From positions 37,291,754 to 37,355,753 of the forward strand of contig OY992539.1 in assembly GCA_963921195.1 (NCBI GenBank): 64,000 nt of DNA, given 5' to 3'. This document shows positions 1 through 10,829 of this stretch, in pieces. This stretch comes from Pegoplata infirma (taxonomy: Eukaryota > Arthropoda > Insecta > Diptera > Anthomyiidae). A program made the translations under genes and the position numbers. Each line of letters begins with the position of its first letter. The first letter of the stretch is position 1. The notes below the pieces were generated by a model. That model did no database searches. It had not been told where the DNA came from and saw nothing but the letters and a program-made list of their open reading frames with translations.

Positions 1-497
1 ATTGGTAAGTCACAAAAATATTTTAAAACGTATTTTTGTCACTCAAAAATATTTTTATACCAAAACAAAAAAAAAAATACACTCAAAAAAAATTTTACAC
101 TCAAAAAAAATTTTACACTCAAAAAAAAAAATTAGTAAATTTTTTTTTAATGTAAAATTCGAAAAAATTTTACACTCAAAAAAAAAATTAGTAAATTTTT
201 TTTTAATGTAAAATTCGAAAAAATTTTACACTCAAAAAAAAAATTAGTAATTTTTTTTTTTAATGTAAAATTCGAAAAAATTTTTCACTCAAAAATAAAT
301 TTACACTCAAAAAAAAAATTAGTATTTTTTTTTTTTTTTTCAAAAATTACTAAAAAAAATTTTTTTTACACAAAATAAAATATTTCTAATCGTAACTGTT
401 ATTTTTTTCACGTTAGAAAATTTACTATCACTTATAATGGGCATTGTGGAGGGTATTCATAGATTCGGCCAAGTCGAATTTAGCTTTTCTACTTGTT
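1..497 (+). mobile_element. 3' part of a Helentron-like (INE-1/DINE-1-like) element
   Basis: The window opens inside an element whose complete relative lies at 28712-29948. Positions 60-340 are an A-rich tandem array built on TTTACACTCAAAAAAAA units. The 3' end has the family hallmarks: GGAGGGTATTCATAG, an imperfect hairpin around 463-479 (ATTCGGCCAAGTCGAAT) and the terminal ACTTGTT at 491-497. No coding capacity; the short open frame at 2-211 is only a translation of the array. INE-1-type elements are non-autonomous and would rely on a Rep/helicase supplied elsewhere; that assignment is from family knowledge, not shown here. Confidence 0.65.
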
Positions 498-1090
498 AAA
501 ATTTGCTTCAACCGCTCTAACTGCCCTAATAGTGCCCTTAGAGCAACAAAATTTATGACCGACCCACAATATTTTTTTAGTCCAAACATTTTCTCTGAAC
601 ACACCTACCCTCTATCTTTAAGTTTTTAGGCGGGGGATACATTTTTTTTATTTTTTTGTAAATTTGTTTTATTTAATCAACTTCTACCGGTCCAATGGTG
701 CGTCCGAGAGGGGTCATTAGTGAGACCGACCACCATTTATTTTTATCCTACAACTTTTTTTTAAAACATACCTACGCCCTATCTCCACTCCCTAAGTAGG
801 CTTCCATTCAAAATTACTTTTTTATAAAATTTGCTCCAACTCTTATTTGTATGGGAGCCCACTTAGGGAGGGGTGATAGGACGTAGGTATGTTTTAAAAA
901 AATGTTGTATAATAAAAATAAATGGGGATCGGTCTCACTAATGACCCCTCTCGGACGCACCATTGGACCGGTAAAAGCTGATTAAATAAAACAAATTTAC
1001 AAAAAATAAAAAAAATTGTTTGGGGACCGCCTTTACACTTAAAGATAGAGGGCACGCATTTTCTCCGGTGTGCATTCGGTAAGGCATTAT
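498..1090. repeat. Foldback-like palindromic element, copy 1
   Basis: Positions about 592-840 are nearly the reverse complement of 845-1060, so the DNA can fold into a hairpin with arms of more than 200 bp. Paired landmarks are CTACCGGTCCAATGGTGCGT (675-694) with its complement near 955-975, and CTAAGTAGGCTTCC with GGGAGCCCACTTAG around the centre near 845. Positions 500-590 (CCGCTCTAACTGCCC and following) have no partner here but do in the second copy at 62086-62735. Each arm is made of repeated modules carrying GAGGGGTCATTAGTGAGACC. Long inverted repeats made of tandem modules are typical of foldback elements. No transposase is visible. Confidence 0.6.
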
Positions 1091-1145
1091 GCATTATGGG
1101 GGTATTTATGGATTCGGCTAAAGAGAATTTATCCCTTTTACTTTT
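1091..1145 (+). mobile_element. 3' end fragment of a Helentron-like element
   Basis: GGGGGTATTTATGGATTCGGC followed by a degraded hairpin and a CTTTTACTTTTTT tail matches the 3' end at 441-497 with many changes. It directly follows the palindromic element, which suggests that the palindrome interrupted or abutted an older copy. Confidence 0.4.
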
Positions 1146-1920
1146 TTACATTTCGAAGGTGATCAACATATTCAACAAGGCCGTATTTAACTTTTTTTAC
1201 TTATTCTCATTATATTCCTTTTATTCATTCTTCTTCGTTTTTTTTTCCTTTTCTTATTGATTTTTAACTACGCTTTTATAGGTTCATTTACTTTATTCTA
1301 CTTCAGTCATTACTTTTCTTATTTTGCAAAGACAAACAAGTCTATTTTTTTTATCCACTTGACTGCAAATGATGTTTGTTGAAGAGAAATAAAAAAAAGT
1401 AGATAAAATTTGTACAAAAAAAATCATTACTTTTCTGTTTATACTTTATTTTTCTTACTTTTTGCATATAAGGCTTATTTGTTTTTTTTTTTTTTTTTTT
1501 TAAACCACGCCGAAACCTCTTCACCAAAGAAAGTTTTAAATCCTTTTTTTTCTCATTTCTTCCCAGTTTTTTTTTTTTGCTGTTTGTTTATTTATTTTTT
1601 TCTCATTTAAGAAAAAATATTATTTTTCCCCATTTTCTTCCTTTCTTTCCATAGTTCCCTTTTTTTATTTTTTTGTCTTTATTTTTACTCCGGCTGAATT
1701 TTTTTTATGATGCGCATTATTGTCTTATCTTTTTGGTGGCAGTCTTTAGTTTTCCTTTTTTTTCTGGTGGTATTTTTGTCCAAAAGAATGTTTCTGCACA
1801 GAAAAAAAAAGTTGTCAATTCAATTAATTTTATTGTTAATACAATTAAACATTTAATTGAAACTGAGCCTACATTGGATATTGTCAATACAACAATGACT
1901 TTTGTAACTTATTTAAAAAA
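1146..1920. other. T-rich noncoding stretch, no gene seen
   Basis: Long T runs with scattered pyrimidine tracts. Short open frames at 1410-1610 and 1673-1924 are dominated by Phe/Leu and reflect composition. No coding signature and no recognised repeat. Confidence 0.5.
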
Positions 1921-1978
1921 ATAAATCTAAAAATAGAATAATCTAAAAATAGAAATAAATAAACTAAAAATAAAAAAA

Positions 1979-2236
1979 AAATCATCCTCCGACAACTGGC
2001 ATCGAACCCGCAACGTTAATGCTACGCGTCTAGTACACTACCACCGTGCTATCCTCATATATATTTATGCTTGACTAAACAGCATATTTAAAAAACACTA
2101 AAAAAAATAATGATAAAAAAATCTAAAATAAAAAAAAAAATATAAAAAAAAAAAAAAATCATCCGCCGGCATCTGGGATCGAACCCGCAACTTTCGTGCT
2201 ACAAGTTTGGCACACTACCACCGTGCTATTCCTCAT
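1979..2236 (-). repeat. Two tRNA-like sequences in tandem (possible SINE heads)
   Basis: Read on the minus strand, 1981-2055 and 2159-2236 each carry an A-box-like GATAGCACGGTGGTAG and a B-box-like GGGTTCGATGCC or GGGTTCGATCCC, in the order and roughly the spacing of internal RNA polymerase III promoters. The two copies share most of their positions and are about 180 bp apart, each followed on the minus strand by an A/T-rich tail with repeated AATCTAAAAATAG-type units (+ strand reading). Acceptor and T-stem pairing is poor, so I do not call them functional tRNA genes. tRNA-derived SINE heads or tRNA pseudogenes are the best readings. Confidence 0.45.
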
Positions 2237-2239
2237 ACA

Positions 2240-3055
2240 TTGTTGATACAATTAAAAACGTTGTTGAAAAAGTATTTAGTTTCTAACAATTTGTTTGGTT
2301 ACTTTTGATTTTACGATATTTTTTTCTGTGTGTGTTAATTTTTTTTTTCTTTCTGATTATTACAAAATAAATGTTGCCAAATTTTTTTTATATCTGTGTG
2401 TGTATAAAAATTTACATACTCCTTCTTAACCATTCTGACTGACAGACAGACATTTTTACTTACACACGCACACTTAAAACTACTGTAACAGTCATCTCAT
2501 CATCATCGTCGATCAATTTGCTTAACGAGACGCATACAAGTACTGACATTATCATGAAAATCATTATGAGGAAAAAAATATAGTAGTATATGACAAAAAA
2601 AATCTCTTTTTACATATGTGTATGGACCATTTGCGTATTATGGGCCATATAGCAAAATTTGTTCATACACACTAGGGTGGCACGAATAATGATTTTTTTT
2701 CAAATTTCATACAAACCAGTTTTTATTCGATTTTTTTTTTTTTTTAATTATTACACCGTTCGACAGCCAATATTAAACATGAACTGATCGATATACGTCT
2801 GAAAGTAGAGATAAAATGGAGTAAAACTGCATTTACAGTTTTTCATATCGTGATCCTGATTCCTTTTAAAAAGACTTCAAAGTTTTAAAGGATACATTTT
2901 GTAAAATATTTTTGAAGTATTTGTAATTATGCTAGGATGGCACTGAAGATGGTAGATGAAAGAGGAGGATCTTCTCTAATTTTTTCATTTTGCCATAAAA
3001 GGATGTGAATAAAGCCATTTAAAAACTTTATCAAAATATTTTATTGAAAATTTTG
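2240..3055. other. AT-rich noncoding stretch
   Basis: Contains short GT/CA runs (2330, 2398, 2460) and a CATCATCATCG trinucleotide run near 2500. TAGGGTGGCACGAATAATG at 2673 resembles the start of a hAT terminus but I find no matching far end or target duplication. Nothing coding. Confidence 0.4.
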
Positions 3056-3059
3056 AAAG

Positions 3060-3536
3060 GACACATTTTTGAATGGACTTGAGCAAATTACTTAGTTGTT
3101 ATGAAATGCAAAATTCAAATGCGATTTTCTCGAAAAATAACGAAAAACTTAAGACTGATTTTTTTTCTATGGATAGACAAACATCTAAACATAAAAAAAA
3201 TTAAACAAAAAAACAAAAGTGGCCGGAATTTTGATAAATTGACTTTAATAAAAAATTAAAAATTTCAGAACGCGTTCTGAGAATGTAAAAAAAAAAAATA
3301 TACGATAGCCTATACAAAACTATACAAGAATGTAAATTTTTGAGATTGTGGTGCATTCCGATTGGTGCAACTCGACACAAATTTGACAATTTTTTCAATA
3401 TTTTTGAAAAATTTAAAAACCAAAAATTCAACTTTCTTAGTTACATATGAATAGCCCTATACAACCGATTCAGAAATTCAAGGGACACATGTTTTCCTGT
3501 AGCGGACATTTGGTGTGGAATGCCTCGTATATATCA
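3060..3536. mobile_element. One-armed remnant of the TGAGGCATTCC-ended element family
   Basis: This region parallels the right arm of the element ending at 12888: GCGATTTTCTCGAAAAA, a cluster around TAGACAAACATCTAA, GGTGCATTCCG, and the terminal GGACATTTGGTGTGGAATGCC at 3506-3527. The opposite terminus is not recognisable upstream, so the copy seems to have lost its left arm. Confidence 0.5.
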
Positions 3537-3574
3537 TGTTCTTCAAAATGTACAAATATTATCATGAAAATAAT

Positions 3575-3985
3575 GAAAATATGAAAAAAACATTTGATGA
3601 AAAAAAATTTTTTTTTTGATGTAAAAAAAATTTGATGAAACCAAAAAATATGAAAAAAAAAAGTTATGAAAAAAAAATTGATAAAAACAAATGATGAAAA
3701 AAATTTGATGAAAAATTTAATGAAAAAAAATTTGATAAAAGCAAATTGATGATAAAAAAATTTTATGAAAAAAAAAAAAATTATTAAAAAAGAAAAATTG
3801 ATGAAAAAAAAATTGACGAAAAAAAAAATTATGAAAAAACAAATTTATGAAAAAAAATGTTTGATGAAAAAACGAAAATTGATGAAAAAAAAGTGAGGAA
3901 AAAAAGTTTCATAAAAAAATTTGATGAAAAAAAATTGATGTAAAAAAAATTAATGAAAAAAAAAAATTTTTTTGATAAAAATATT
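3575..3985. repeat. Degenerate (GATGAAAAAAAATTT)n array
   Basis: About 400 bp of irregular A-rich units built on TTTGATGAAAAAAAA. It ends at CACCAGGTGG (3999-4050, present twice). The reverse-complement form of the same array, TTTTTTTCATCAAA, fills 33220-34060. Confidence 0.6.
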
Positions 3986-4088
3986 TTTTTTTATTTACCA
4001 GGTGGTGAAAAAAGTTTTTAATTCACCAGGTGGCGTCCTGCATCATTTTTAAAATAAAAAACCAGCCTTAAAACTTTATCATGTTAAA

Positions 4089-5100
4089 ACAAGTAGAAAA
4101 GTTAAATTCGACTTGGAAGAATCTATTAATACCCTCCACAATGCCGTTTTTAATTGATAGTAAATTTTCTAACATGAAAAAAATAAAATTTTTATTAGAA
4201 ATATTTTATATATGGTTTTGAATTGAGAAAAGTGTGAAAGAAAAATTTTTAATTTTTCTAAAAATTTAGACATCCTGGTTTGTTTCTTACTAGTTTCATA
4301 TTATCCAGTTATAATAATCTTCAGAAAAACTTTTAATGTCAAGTTTATTTAGTTAATAGTCAATAAAATTCTATATGTGAAAATTATTAACAGATCGCAG
4401 CCGACAAGGATTGAACTCATCATCATCTGTAATACTTTGCTATTAACTGCTTGTAACGTACAATCACTCTAGACCGATACGCCAAGTAGGCTGTTAAGCA
4501 AGTATCAACTAAATCTGATTTTTTCAATTCGAGTGTGGTTGTTGCTGTTGTTTTTTCTAACAGAAGAGTTTGTTATTGTAATTATATGTAAACAAACTTA
4601 TTTTTAGTAATCATTATTCTTCTTCCTCTCCTTCATCAATTCTGATCTAAGTACTTATAATATTTTATTTTGTGTAAAAAAAATTTTTTTAAATAATTTT
4701 TGAAAAAAAAAAAAATAATTTAAAAAATTTTTTTTGGAGTGTAAAATTTGTTCGAGTGTTTTTTTTAGTGTAAAATATTTTGAGTGACAAAAATATGTTG
4801 TAAAATATTTTTGTGACTTTCCAATATTTTTAAAACATATTTAACGGGGTTTCAACACATGAATTTAAGGAGAAACTAATCTGAAATTCACGGTTTTGCT
4901 AATAAGTTTTGAACCACTAGACCGATAGGGCTGAAATTCAATTCGAACCAAGCCTGAGGATCGACAAATATATATGGTAAGCTTCAGTACCCACAAAATT
5001 GTCTTTTGAAAGTTAGAGTGTTTTTGATCTCGTAAATTCCCAAAATACCCTTGACGAAATTTACTCTTTTGCTCATAACTTTTGAGCCACTGCACAGTGG
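4089..5100 (-). mobile_element. Helentron-like element, minus orientation, interrupted
   Basis: Starts on the + strand with ACAAGTAGAAAAGTTAAATTC, a degraded hairpin and TACCCTCCACAATGCC, which is the reverse of the 3' end at 29870-29948. After an interruption at about 4205-4640 it resumes with the A/T-rich array and the block 4838-5090, which is the reverse complement of 29040-29300. The interruption contains a tRNA-like sequence. The copy ends near 5090 where its sequence departs from the 28712-29948 relative; a small piece of different sequence (CAGTGGCCGAAACACC) follows and was then hit by the retrotransposon at 5111. Confidence 0.55.
4385..4480 (-). repeat. tRNA-like sequence (possible SINE head)
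   Basis: On the minus strand, TTGGCGTATCGGTCTAGAG resembles an A box and GAGTTCAATCCTTGTCGG resembles a B box about 50 bases later. It sits inside an interruption of the Helentron-like element. Stem pairing is not convincing, so it is not called a tRNA gene. Confidence 0.35.
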
Positions 5101-5110
5101 CCGAAACACC
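5100..5110. repeat. Target-site duplication, left copy (11 bp)
   Basis: GCCGAAACACC occurs here and again at 6105-6115, directly bordering the retrotransposon insert at 5111-6104. Confidence 0.85.
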
Positions 5111-6004
5111 AGGGAGTCTTGGATGGGGGATACTCCGGGTAGTGGATCTACCATAAATTTTTACACAGATGGATCGAGGCTGCACGAACAAGTGGGCTTT
5201 GGAGTCTATTCGGAAGAGCTTGGGTTGAGCCTGGCTCGTAGATTGCCAGATCATTGCAGTGTTTACCAGGCAGAGATGCTGGCAATAAAAGAAGTGGCTG
5301 ACTGGTTGAGCTGCAATGTCTTGTCTACAACCGCAGTCAACATCTATACTGACAGTCAAGCCGCGGTCAAGTCCCTGGATTCAATGTTTCTGAAAACAAG
5401 ATCTGCCCTTAACTGCCGCACGTCTTTAAATGAGATGGCCAATCAGTTTAACATACGACTCATATGGGTCCCAGGGCACAGAGACATTCCAGGGAATTGC
5501 AAAGCCGAAGAGCTTGCAAGACTAGGAACTACCTTACAGGTTCCAACAGAATTGGAATGTGTTGGTATTCCTCTAGAAACTTGCAAGCAAAACTTACGGC
5601 TTTGTTCTGCGAGGGAGACTAATCAAAGATGGGCAAATGGATGGACGTGTGATACAACACGACTGATTTGGCCTTCTCTTAATCAGGGGCGCACAAGTGA
5701 GCTGATATCGCTTCCAAGAGGAGAGATTTCGACGGTGGTTTCTATAATTACCGGACACTGTCTTATAGGGAAGCACGCAGAGCGGTTAAATGTGCCGTCG
5801 AATGACTTTTGCCGAAGTTGCATGGATGAAGAGGAGTTGGAAACTATCGAACACTTTATTTGGCATTGCCCGGCACTTTCTGGTCAGAGACTTGCTTCAC
5901 TGGGATCTAGGGAGCTGTACGATCTTTCTGATTTGTTGGATGTCAAAATTCAACATCTAAGGAGTTTTATAAGAAGATCAAAATGGTTTAACGACAGGGA
6001 CTAG
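5111..6004 (+). pseudogene. RNase H and C-terminal Cys/His region of retrotransposon ORF2
   Basis: The reading frame is open across the whole insert; the first in-frame ATG (5051) lies in flanking DNA, so codons before 5111 are not retrotransposon. RNase H signatures: YTDGS with its Asp at 5168, the AEMLAI Glu, TDSQAA Asp, and WVPGH. The usual fourth acid in GN-KADELAR is Glu here (KAEELAR, codon GAA at 5507-5509), a conservative but unusual change. The C-terminal part has NDFCRSC, then HFIWHC, the Cys/His pattern found at the end of many RNase H-bearing non-LTR ORF2 proteins. RNase H normally degrades the RNA strand of the cDNA hybrid. Without reverse transcriptase and endonuclease this fragment cannot support retrotransposition. 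Confidence 0.85.
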
Positions 6005-6104
6005 TAGGGAAACCAATTGCAGTCCCGTGGTATCACAATGGACCTCAGAGTCTACGTGTGTTGACGTAAAACGTCAGCAGCCACTTACAACCTAACCTAA
6101 CCTA
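5111..6104 (+). mobile_element. 5'-truncated non-LTR retrotransposon (I/Loa/R1-type with RNase H)
   Basis: A 994-bp insert bounded by a perfect 11-bp target duplication (GCCGAAACACC). It keeps only the 3' end of ORF2 plus a short 3' UTR: RNase H domain, C-terminal Cys/His motif, stop at 6002-6004, a GTGGTATCACAATGGACC motif at 6027-6044, a TGACGTAAAACGTCA hairpin at 6062-6076, and a terminal CCTAACCTAACCTA tail at 6091-6104. Truncation at the 5' side with a variable-length duplication is the usual product of target-primed reverse transcription. The insert lies in the sequence that follows a Helentron-like copy, so it is younger than that sequence. Confidence 0.85.
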
Positions 6105-6115
6105 GCCGAAACACC
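6105..6115. repeat. Target-site duplication, right copy (11 bp)
   Basis: GCCGAAACACC, identical to 5100-5110. Confidence 0.85.
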
Positions 6116-6593
6116 CAATCTAGCGGCGCTTAATTCGGAAATGTAAAATAATAAAGCCCAATGCATATTTGTGATTATAAAACTTATAAAGAATTTAATT
6201 TTTTACCATATTTATTTATTTCAGTGTTTTTAGGTATTTTGAGAAGTTTTTGTGAATATCGGGGGGGGGGGGGTGGTCTGTATGAGAACTAGAAGTTAAA
6301 ATGTTCCGATTCCGTTAAAATTTAGAGTGATTATTTATGGCTACCAAAAACATTTTACAGTCGAATTTCAAGAGGATATTTGTTAAAATACCAATGTTAT
6401 GGCTTTTTAACTAAAACTGGAAGGGTAATTAACATGGGGGCTATGGGATAACATAGACCGATTTTATAAAAATTTTTATAGGTTTTGTTCTTTCGGTAAA
6501 AAATCTTAAATTTAAAATTTTAGCCAAATCGATTGAAAATTGTGGTCTGTATCGCGTTTATACTGTTTATTTGGGCAGGCAGATGGATTCTAA
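6116..6593. repeat. AT-rich repeat related to the 6594-7230 arm
   Basis: Blocks such as GTTCCGATTCCGTTAAAATT and GGTCTGTAT resemble blocks inside 6940-7030, suggesting a diverged tandem copy of the same family. A G10-12 run lies at 6260. No coding signal. Confidence 0.4.
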
Positions 6594-7640
6594 AACAAGT
6601 AAGAAAATTATAGTCGGTCAAGACCGACCAATAATACCCTACACCAGAGTTTCGCGGAAAATGGGTCCCAAGTTCAAACATGGACTGATTAGATTTATAT
6701 TTTGTCTATTCTTTAAAAGGTGTAAAAAGCACTCACTAATAAAATTTGAGTGGAATAGGCTTCTTTTCGTTGACAATAAGTCGCTTCAACTGAATATCGG
6801 GCGAAATTTCCACATGGGACCTAAGTCCAAAAATGGTCCGATGATAATCAGATTTGATAAGGTTATTAAAGTACGCGTTTAACATACACAAACAGAATTT
6901 TAATTAAATATTTTCTATTTTCATGAAATTTGAGAGATTTATGTGAAAATCGGGAAGGTGGTTTGTATAGGGGCTACAAGAAGAACTGTTCCGATTTCTT
7001 TAAAATTCGGAATGATGATTAGTGTCGATAAAACAAGATTACCTGCCAAATTTCGAAAGGATACCTATTAAAATGCGGCTATTAGAGTTATCTGAGCCAA
7101 AACTAAAGAGGACCTTTGTATGGGGGCTAGGTCTAAATATGGACCGATTTTTTCCAATTTCAATAGGCTTTGTCCTTGGGCCAAAAGAGGCTTAAGTTTC
7201 AAATTTCAAGTCAATTGATTAAGAATTGCGACCGGTTTAAGCACGATACAGGTCGCAATTTTCAATCAATTGACCTGAAATTTGAAACTTAAGCATCTTT
7301 TGGCCCAAGGACGAAGCCTATTGAAATTGGAGAAAATCGGTCCATGTTAAGACCTAGCCCCCATACAAACGCCCCCTTTGGATTCGGCTTTAATGACTCT
7401 AATAACCGTACTATAATAGATATCGCTTTGAAATTCAGCAAGTAATCAAATTTTGTATGCACAAATCACCATTCCAAATTTCAAAGGAATCGGGTCAGTC
7501 CTTCTGGTAGTCCCCATACAATCGGTCTGGTAGTCCCCATACAATCGGTCCATGTTTGGACTTGGGACCCATTTTCCGGAAAACACTGGTGTTGGGTATC
7601 ATATGGTCGGTCTTGACCGACTATAACTTTCTTACTTGTT
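6594..7640. repeat. Head-to-head inverted pair of a Helentron-like family
   Basis: Starts with AAACAAGTAAGAAAATTATAG and TCGGTCAAGACCGACC and ends with GGTCGGTCTTGACCGACTAT and TTACTTGTTT, so the two outer ends are mirror images carrying a terminal hairpin and an ACTTGTT-type end. The centre near 7230-7250 joins AATTGCGACC to GGTCGCAATT. Near the centre the arms match closely (CTTTTGGCCCAAGGAC and its complement); the left arm holds about 240 bp that the right lacks. The terminal hairpin differs in sequence from the ATTCGGC family, so this is a separate family. Confidence 0.6.
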
Positions 7641-8080
7641 TTTTAGTTAAAACATTTCAATTAAAAAAATTGTTTTAAATATTTTTGTTGGTTATTGACA
7701 ATCGTTGCCTTATTAGTATGGTACAATTTCTTCGTCTTTCTAATTCTCATTGCGAATAGAGGCGAATATGTATTAATATGCTAGTTTGTGCACAAACGAT
7801 TTGTCATTAGACTCGTTTGCTACTTTGTAGTAAATCGTTTCTATTTTTGCTAAATAATCTTGACAATGGAATCTTGACAAATTCCGAAACACGTGTCGAT
7901 TAAGTCTTGCAAAAATGTCCAACATAAATAAATTTAAAACAAAAAATAATTTTCTTGAAAATTATGCTATGAGAATATCATGGTTTTAATTAGTAAAGAA
8001 AATAATGACCTCGAGCCAGAAAAAACATCCTCAAAATAAAATCAAAAAATTATTTATAGAAATATAAAAACATGTTTGTA
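7641..8080. other. Noncoding stretch, no feature recognised
   Basis: AT-rich, no long open frame and no repeat I can match elsewhere in the window. Confidence 0.4.
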
Positions 8081-8084
8081 TCAA

Positions 8085-8150
8085 GTGACTTTGGCACGAT
8101 GGTTAGAGTGTCTGGCCAGAATGTAGTTGATTGCGGGATCGATTCCCCAA
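8085..8150 (+). repeat. tRNA-like sequence (possible SINE head)
   Basis: TTTGGCACGATGGTTAGAG resembles an A box and GGGATCGATTCCCC a B box with a 5-bp T-stem-like pairing. A partial minus-strand relative is at 14325-14352 (TTCTAGCCAGACACTCTACC). Followed by an A/T-rich tail. More tRNA-like than the pair at 1979-2236 but the acceptor stem is not evident. Confidence 0.45.
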
Positions 8151-8199
8151 AAATTTTATAAAAATTTTTTAAAGAAATATTTCAATAAAAAATTGTAAA

Positions 8200-8520
8200 A
8201 AATTACCTACGAAATCATTAATTTTTAGTGTTTTGGTAGGTTATTTTTTTTGAAATTTGTTGGTAAAAATAACAGAACTATCATTAATTTTTAATGTTTT
8301 CGTAGGTTATTTTTTTTGAATTTGTTGGTAAAATAGAATGAAAAAACGTATTTTTTTTAATGTTTAATGTTATTTATTTTAGAAAATTTTGTCAACAGTA
8401 AAAAATAAATGTTGATGTTTGTTAAAACAAACGAATAATTACTGGGATGGTTTTCAATTGTTTATTCACTGGTTTTAAGTGTGTTTTTCATTTGTTTTTG
8501 CCTACAAAATATTTTGAGTG
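8200..8520. mobile_element. Partial CACTCAAAA-ended MITE
   Basis: The right end GCCTACAAAATATTTTGAGTG next to TA, together with an internal TTCACTGGTTTTAAGTG block, matches the MITE ends at 16713 and 18858. ATTAATTTTTAGTGTTTTGGTAGG occurs twice (8216, 8284), a short tandem duplication. The left end is not defined. Confidence 0.45.
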
Positions 8521-8973
8521 TACCCTCTATCACTAGAGTAGATATAAAAAAAGAAGAAAATCGATTAACCCAAATACACACATATAAATTTTTATCAACA
8601 AAAAAATATTATCATTTATTTACCCTCTTATGAAAAAAAAAAACATTTTAGAGCTTTTCAAAAAACCATTAATAGCAGCTTTTATAACTGTATGAAATGC
8701 TAACATAAATATATGAATTTTGAGTGGTTTTGGTGAACTATGGGCCAAAAATTTAAAAAATATTAGTGGCAGCAACATGAAACAGCAAAAACTACAACAC
8801 TTTAGTGCAAAAAGCATACTAAATAAATTAGTTAAAATTTTTTCAAGAGGGAGAGTTATTCCCCACAACCCCTACCGAAGTCCCCTCCCAAAAAACGCCT
8901 CTGTATTTTTTTTTTTAAGATGTTAGAGGGTATAAAAGATTCGGCACAGCTGAATTTGACACTCTCACTTGTT
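8519..8973 (+). mobile_element. Short Helentron-like element
   Basis: Begins at TACCCTCTATCACTAGAGTAG and ends with GAGGGTATAAAAGATTCGGC, a hairpin-like ATTCGGCACAGCTGAAT, and ACTTGTT at 8967-8973. The CATAAAGTATATA block of longer copies is missing, so it is an internally deleted copy. Confidence 0.5.
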
Positions 8974-10036
8974 TGACTTAAATTAGTTAAATAAATAGAA
9001 CTTATTTCAGCAAAAAATATACTCAAAACAACTAACGCTTCGTTTCAGTACTAAAAGTATGCTCCAGTCTGTTAAAATTTTATTTGCATTCTTCAAAAGT
9101 ATTCTAAAATAAAACACTTGCTTTGTAGTTTTTTATATAAAAGAATGCAAAAATACTTTGCAAGTGGCTTGTCTACAAAATTGACCCAAAAATCTAAAAA
9201 TAGCATAGCACTCAACTTTTGCTGGAGATTCAGCAGTTCCCTTACATATTCATAAGTCCTAGCAATTATTTACATTTTCACTTAACCTAAATGCATATTG
9301 TTGAATTAAAATTAAGAATTTTATTCCCATAGTGAATGAGTAAGAAATATATAAAATGCTGATATATAAAAAAATATACGGAAGTTATTTTAAATTTTTA
9401 GCTAAAAGCTAAATATTAATCGAACAAACTAAATGCCAAAGAAAATGCCTTTCCAAAAATATTAATTTAAAAAAAAAAAAAATAATTAACTACTTAATTT
9501 TTGCTTTTAAAAATCTATAAGAGTTTAATTAACAATTTTTGTTTTTAGAAGAGATTTTAATACAAAAATTTTATATCCAAAAAGAAAATCCCCAATCATC
9601 CAATATTTTCTTGCTTTAATAGCTTTTTATAAGCCATGTTGTTTGGCTGTTAGCCTTTCATGCTTCATGTTGTGGACTTGCTATTTTGATATTTATTCTG
9701 TTTAGTTCTTTTGTTTTTTTTTTCTTTTTTTTTTTGTGTTTCTATACTTTAATCTGTAATAAATTCGTGTTGTTTAGCATCCCTTTGTATTGATAACAAA
9801 TTGAATGATATTGATAGAGCAATATGCAAGACACATACACACATACATACTAATACATCGAAAGTACTCCAATGGAATACAATAGCAATATCAACAACCA
9901 ACATTAGCAAAACACTTTGCATATAAAATATCTCAGATATACTTTACTTGGATATTCAAAACAACAACCATTTAGCAAATGTTTTATAGTGTGTGTGTAG
10001 TTGTTATTGTGTTGGTTGTGTAGTACCTACAAAATA
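8974..10036. other. AT-rich, apparently single-copy noncoding DNA
   Basis: No element ends, long open frames or repeats matched elsewhere in the window. Contains a T-rich run (9710-9740) and CA/AC runs near 9835 and 9990. Candidate intronic sequence proper. Confidence 0.4.
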
Positions 10037-10829
10037 CACATATGAGTCATACCACACCAAATGTCCAGCGAAAAAAACATGTGTTCCGCAAACTTTTGAA
10101 TAGGTTGTATGGATAGCCCTATATGGAACTTAGAAAACTGCGTATTTGGTTTTTCAATTTTTCAAAAACTGGGCTTAGGAGGCGTGCTCAAATATTGGAA
10201 AAATGGTCAAATTTGTGGCAAGTTGCCTTGATTAAATATTTATCACATTAAAACGGAATGCACCACAATCTCAAAAATTTACATTCTTATATAGTTTTGT
10301 ATGGGCTATCGATTAAATTTTTTTTTTGGAAAGTTTTCAGAACCCGTTCTGAAATTTTCCATTTTTTAAAAAGTCAATTTATCAAAAATCCGGCCACTTT
10401 TTTTTTTCTTTTTTAAATTTTTTTTAAAAGTTTAGATGTTTGTCCATCCACACAAAAAAAATCAGAAACACGTTTTTCGTTTTTTTCGAGAAAATCGCAT
10501 TTGAGCTTTAAATTTCAAAACAATTTAGTAATTTGCTTGTATTTTCTGGTTACAACAGAGCGTATGAGTAGAGTTTCTGTTTCGGTTAAAACCGTAACCG
10601 AAACCGCGGTTATTGAAGCCGAAAACCGAACCCGAAACCGACCCACAAATGTTCAGTTAACCGGTTTTTTGTTAATTTAATAGATTTTTTTCGCATTTAA
10701 AAAAAAGTAATTTAAATTAACAACTACTTACACACATATATTATGTTTTTCGTTAAAAAATATTTAATACGTTACCTTTGCGATTAAATAAGCTAAATTT
10801 CAGTGCTACGCAGTCAGTTTAACTATTTA

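Noticed and set aside
2673..2960. TAGGGTGGCACGAATAATG and CTAGGATGGCACTGAAG as ends of a hAT element
   Set aside because: They are in direct rather than inverted orientation and no 8-bp duplication flanks them.
3620..3985. CRISPR-like regular repeats
   Set aside because: Units are irregular A-rich simple sequence in eukaryotic-looking DNA without unique spacers.
4865..5359. A 164-codon minus-strand open frame overlapping the retrotransposon boundary
   Set aside because: It is antisense to the RNase H frame and to a Helentron-like repeat and crosses the insertion junction, so it cannot be an old gene.
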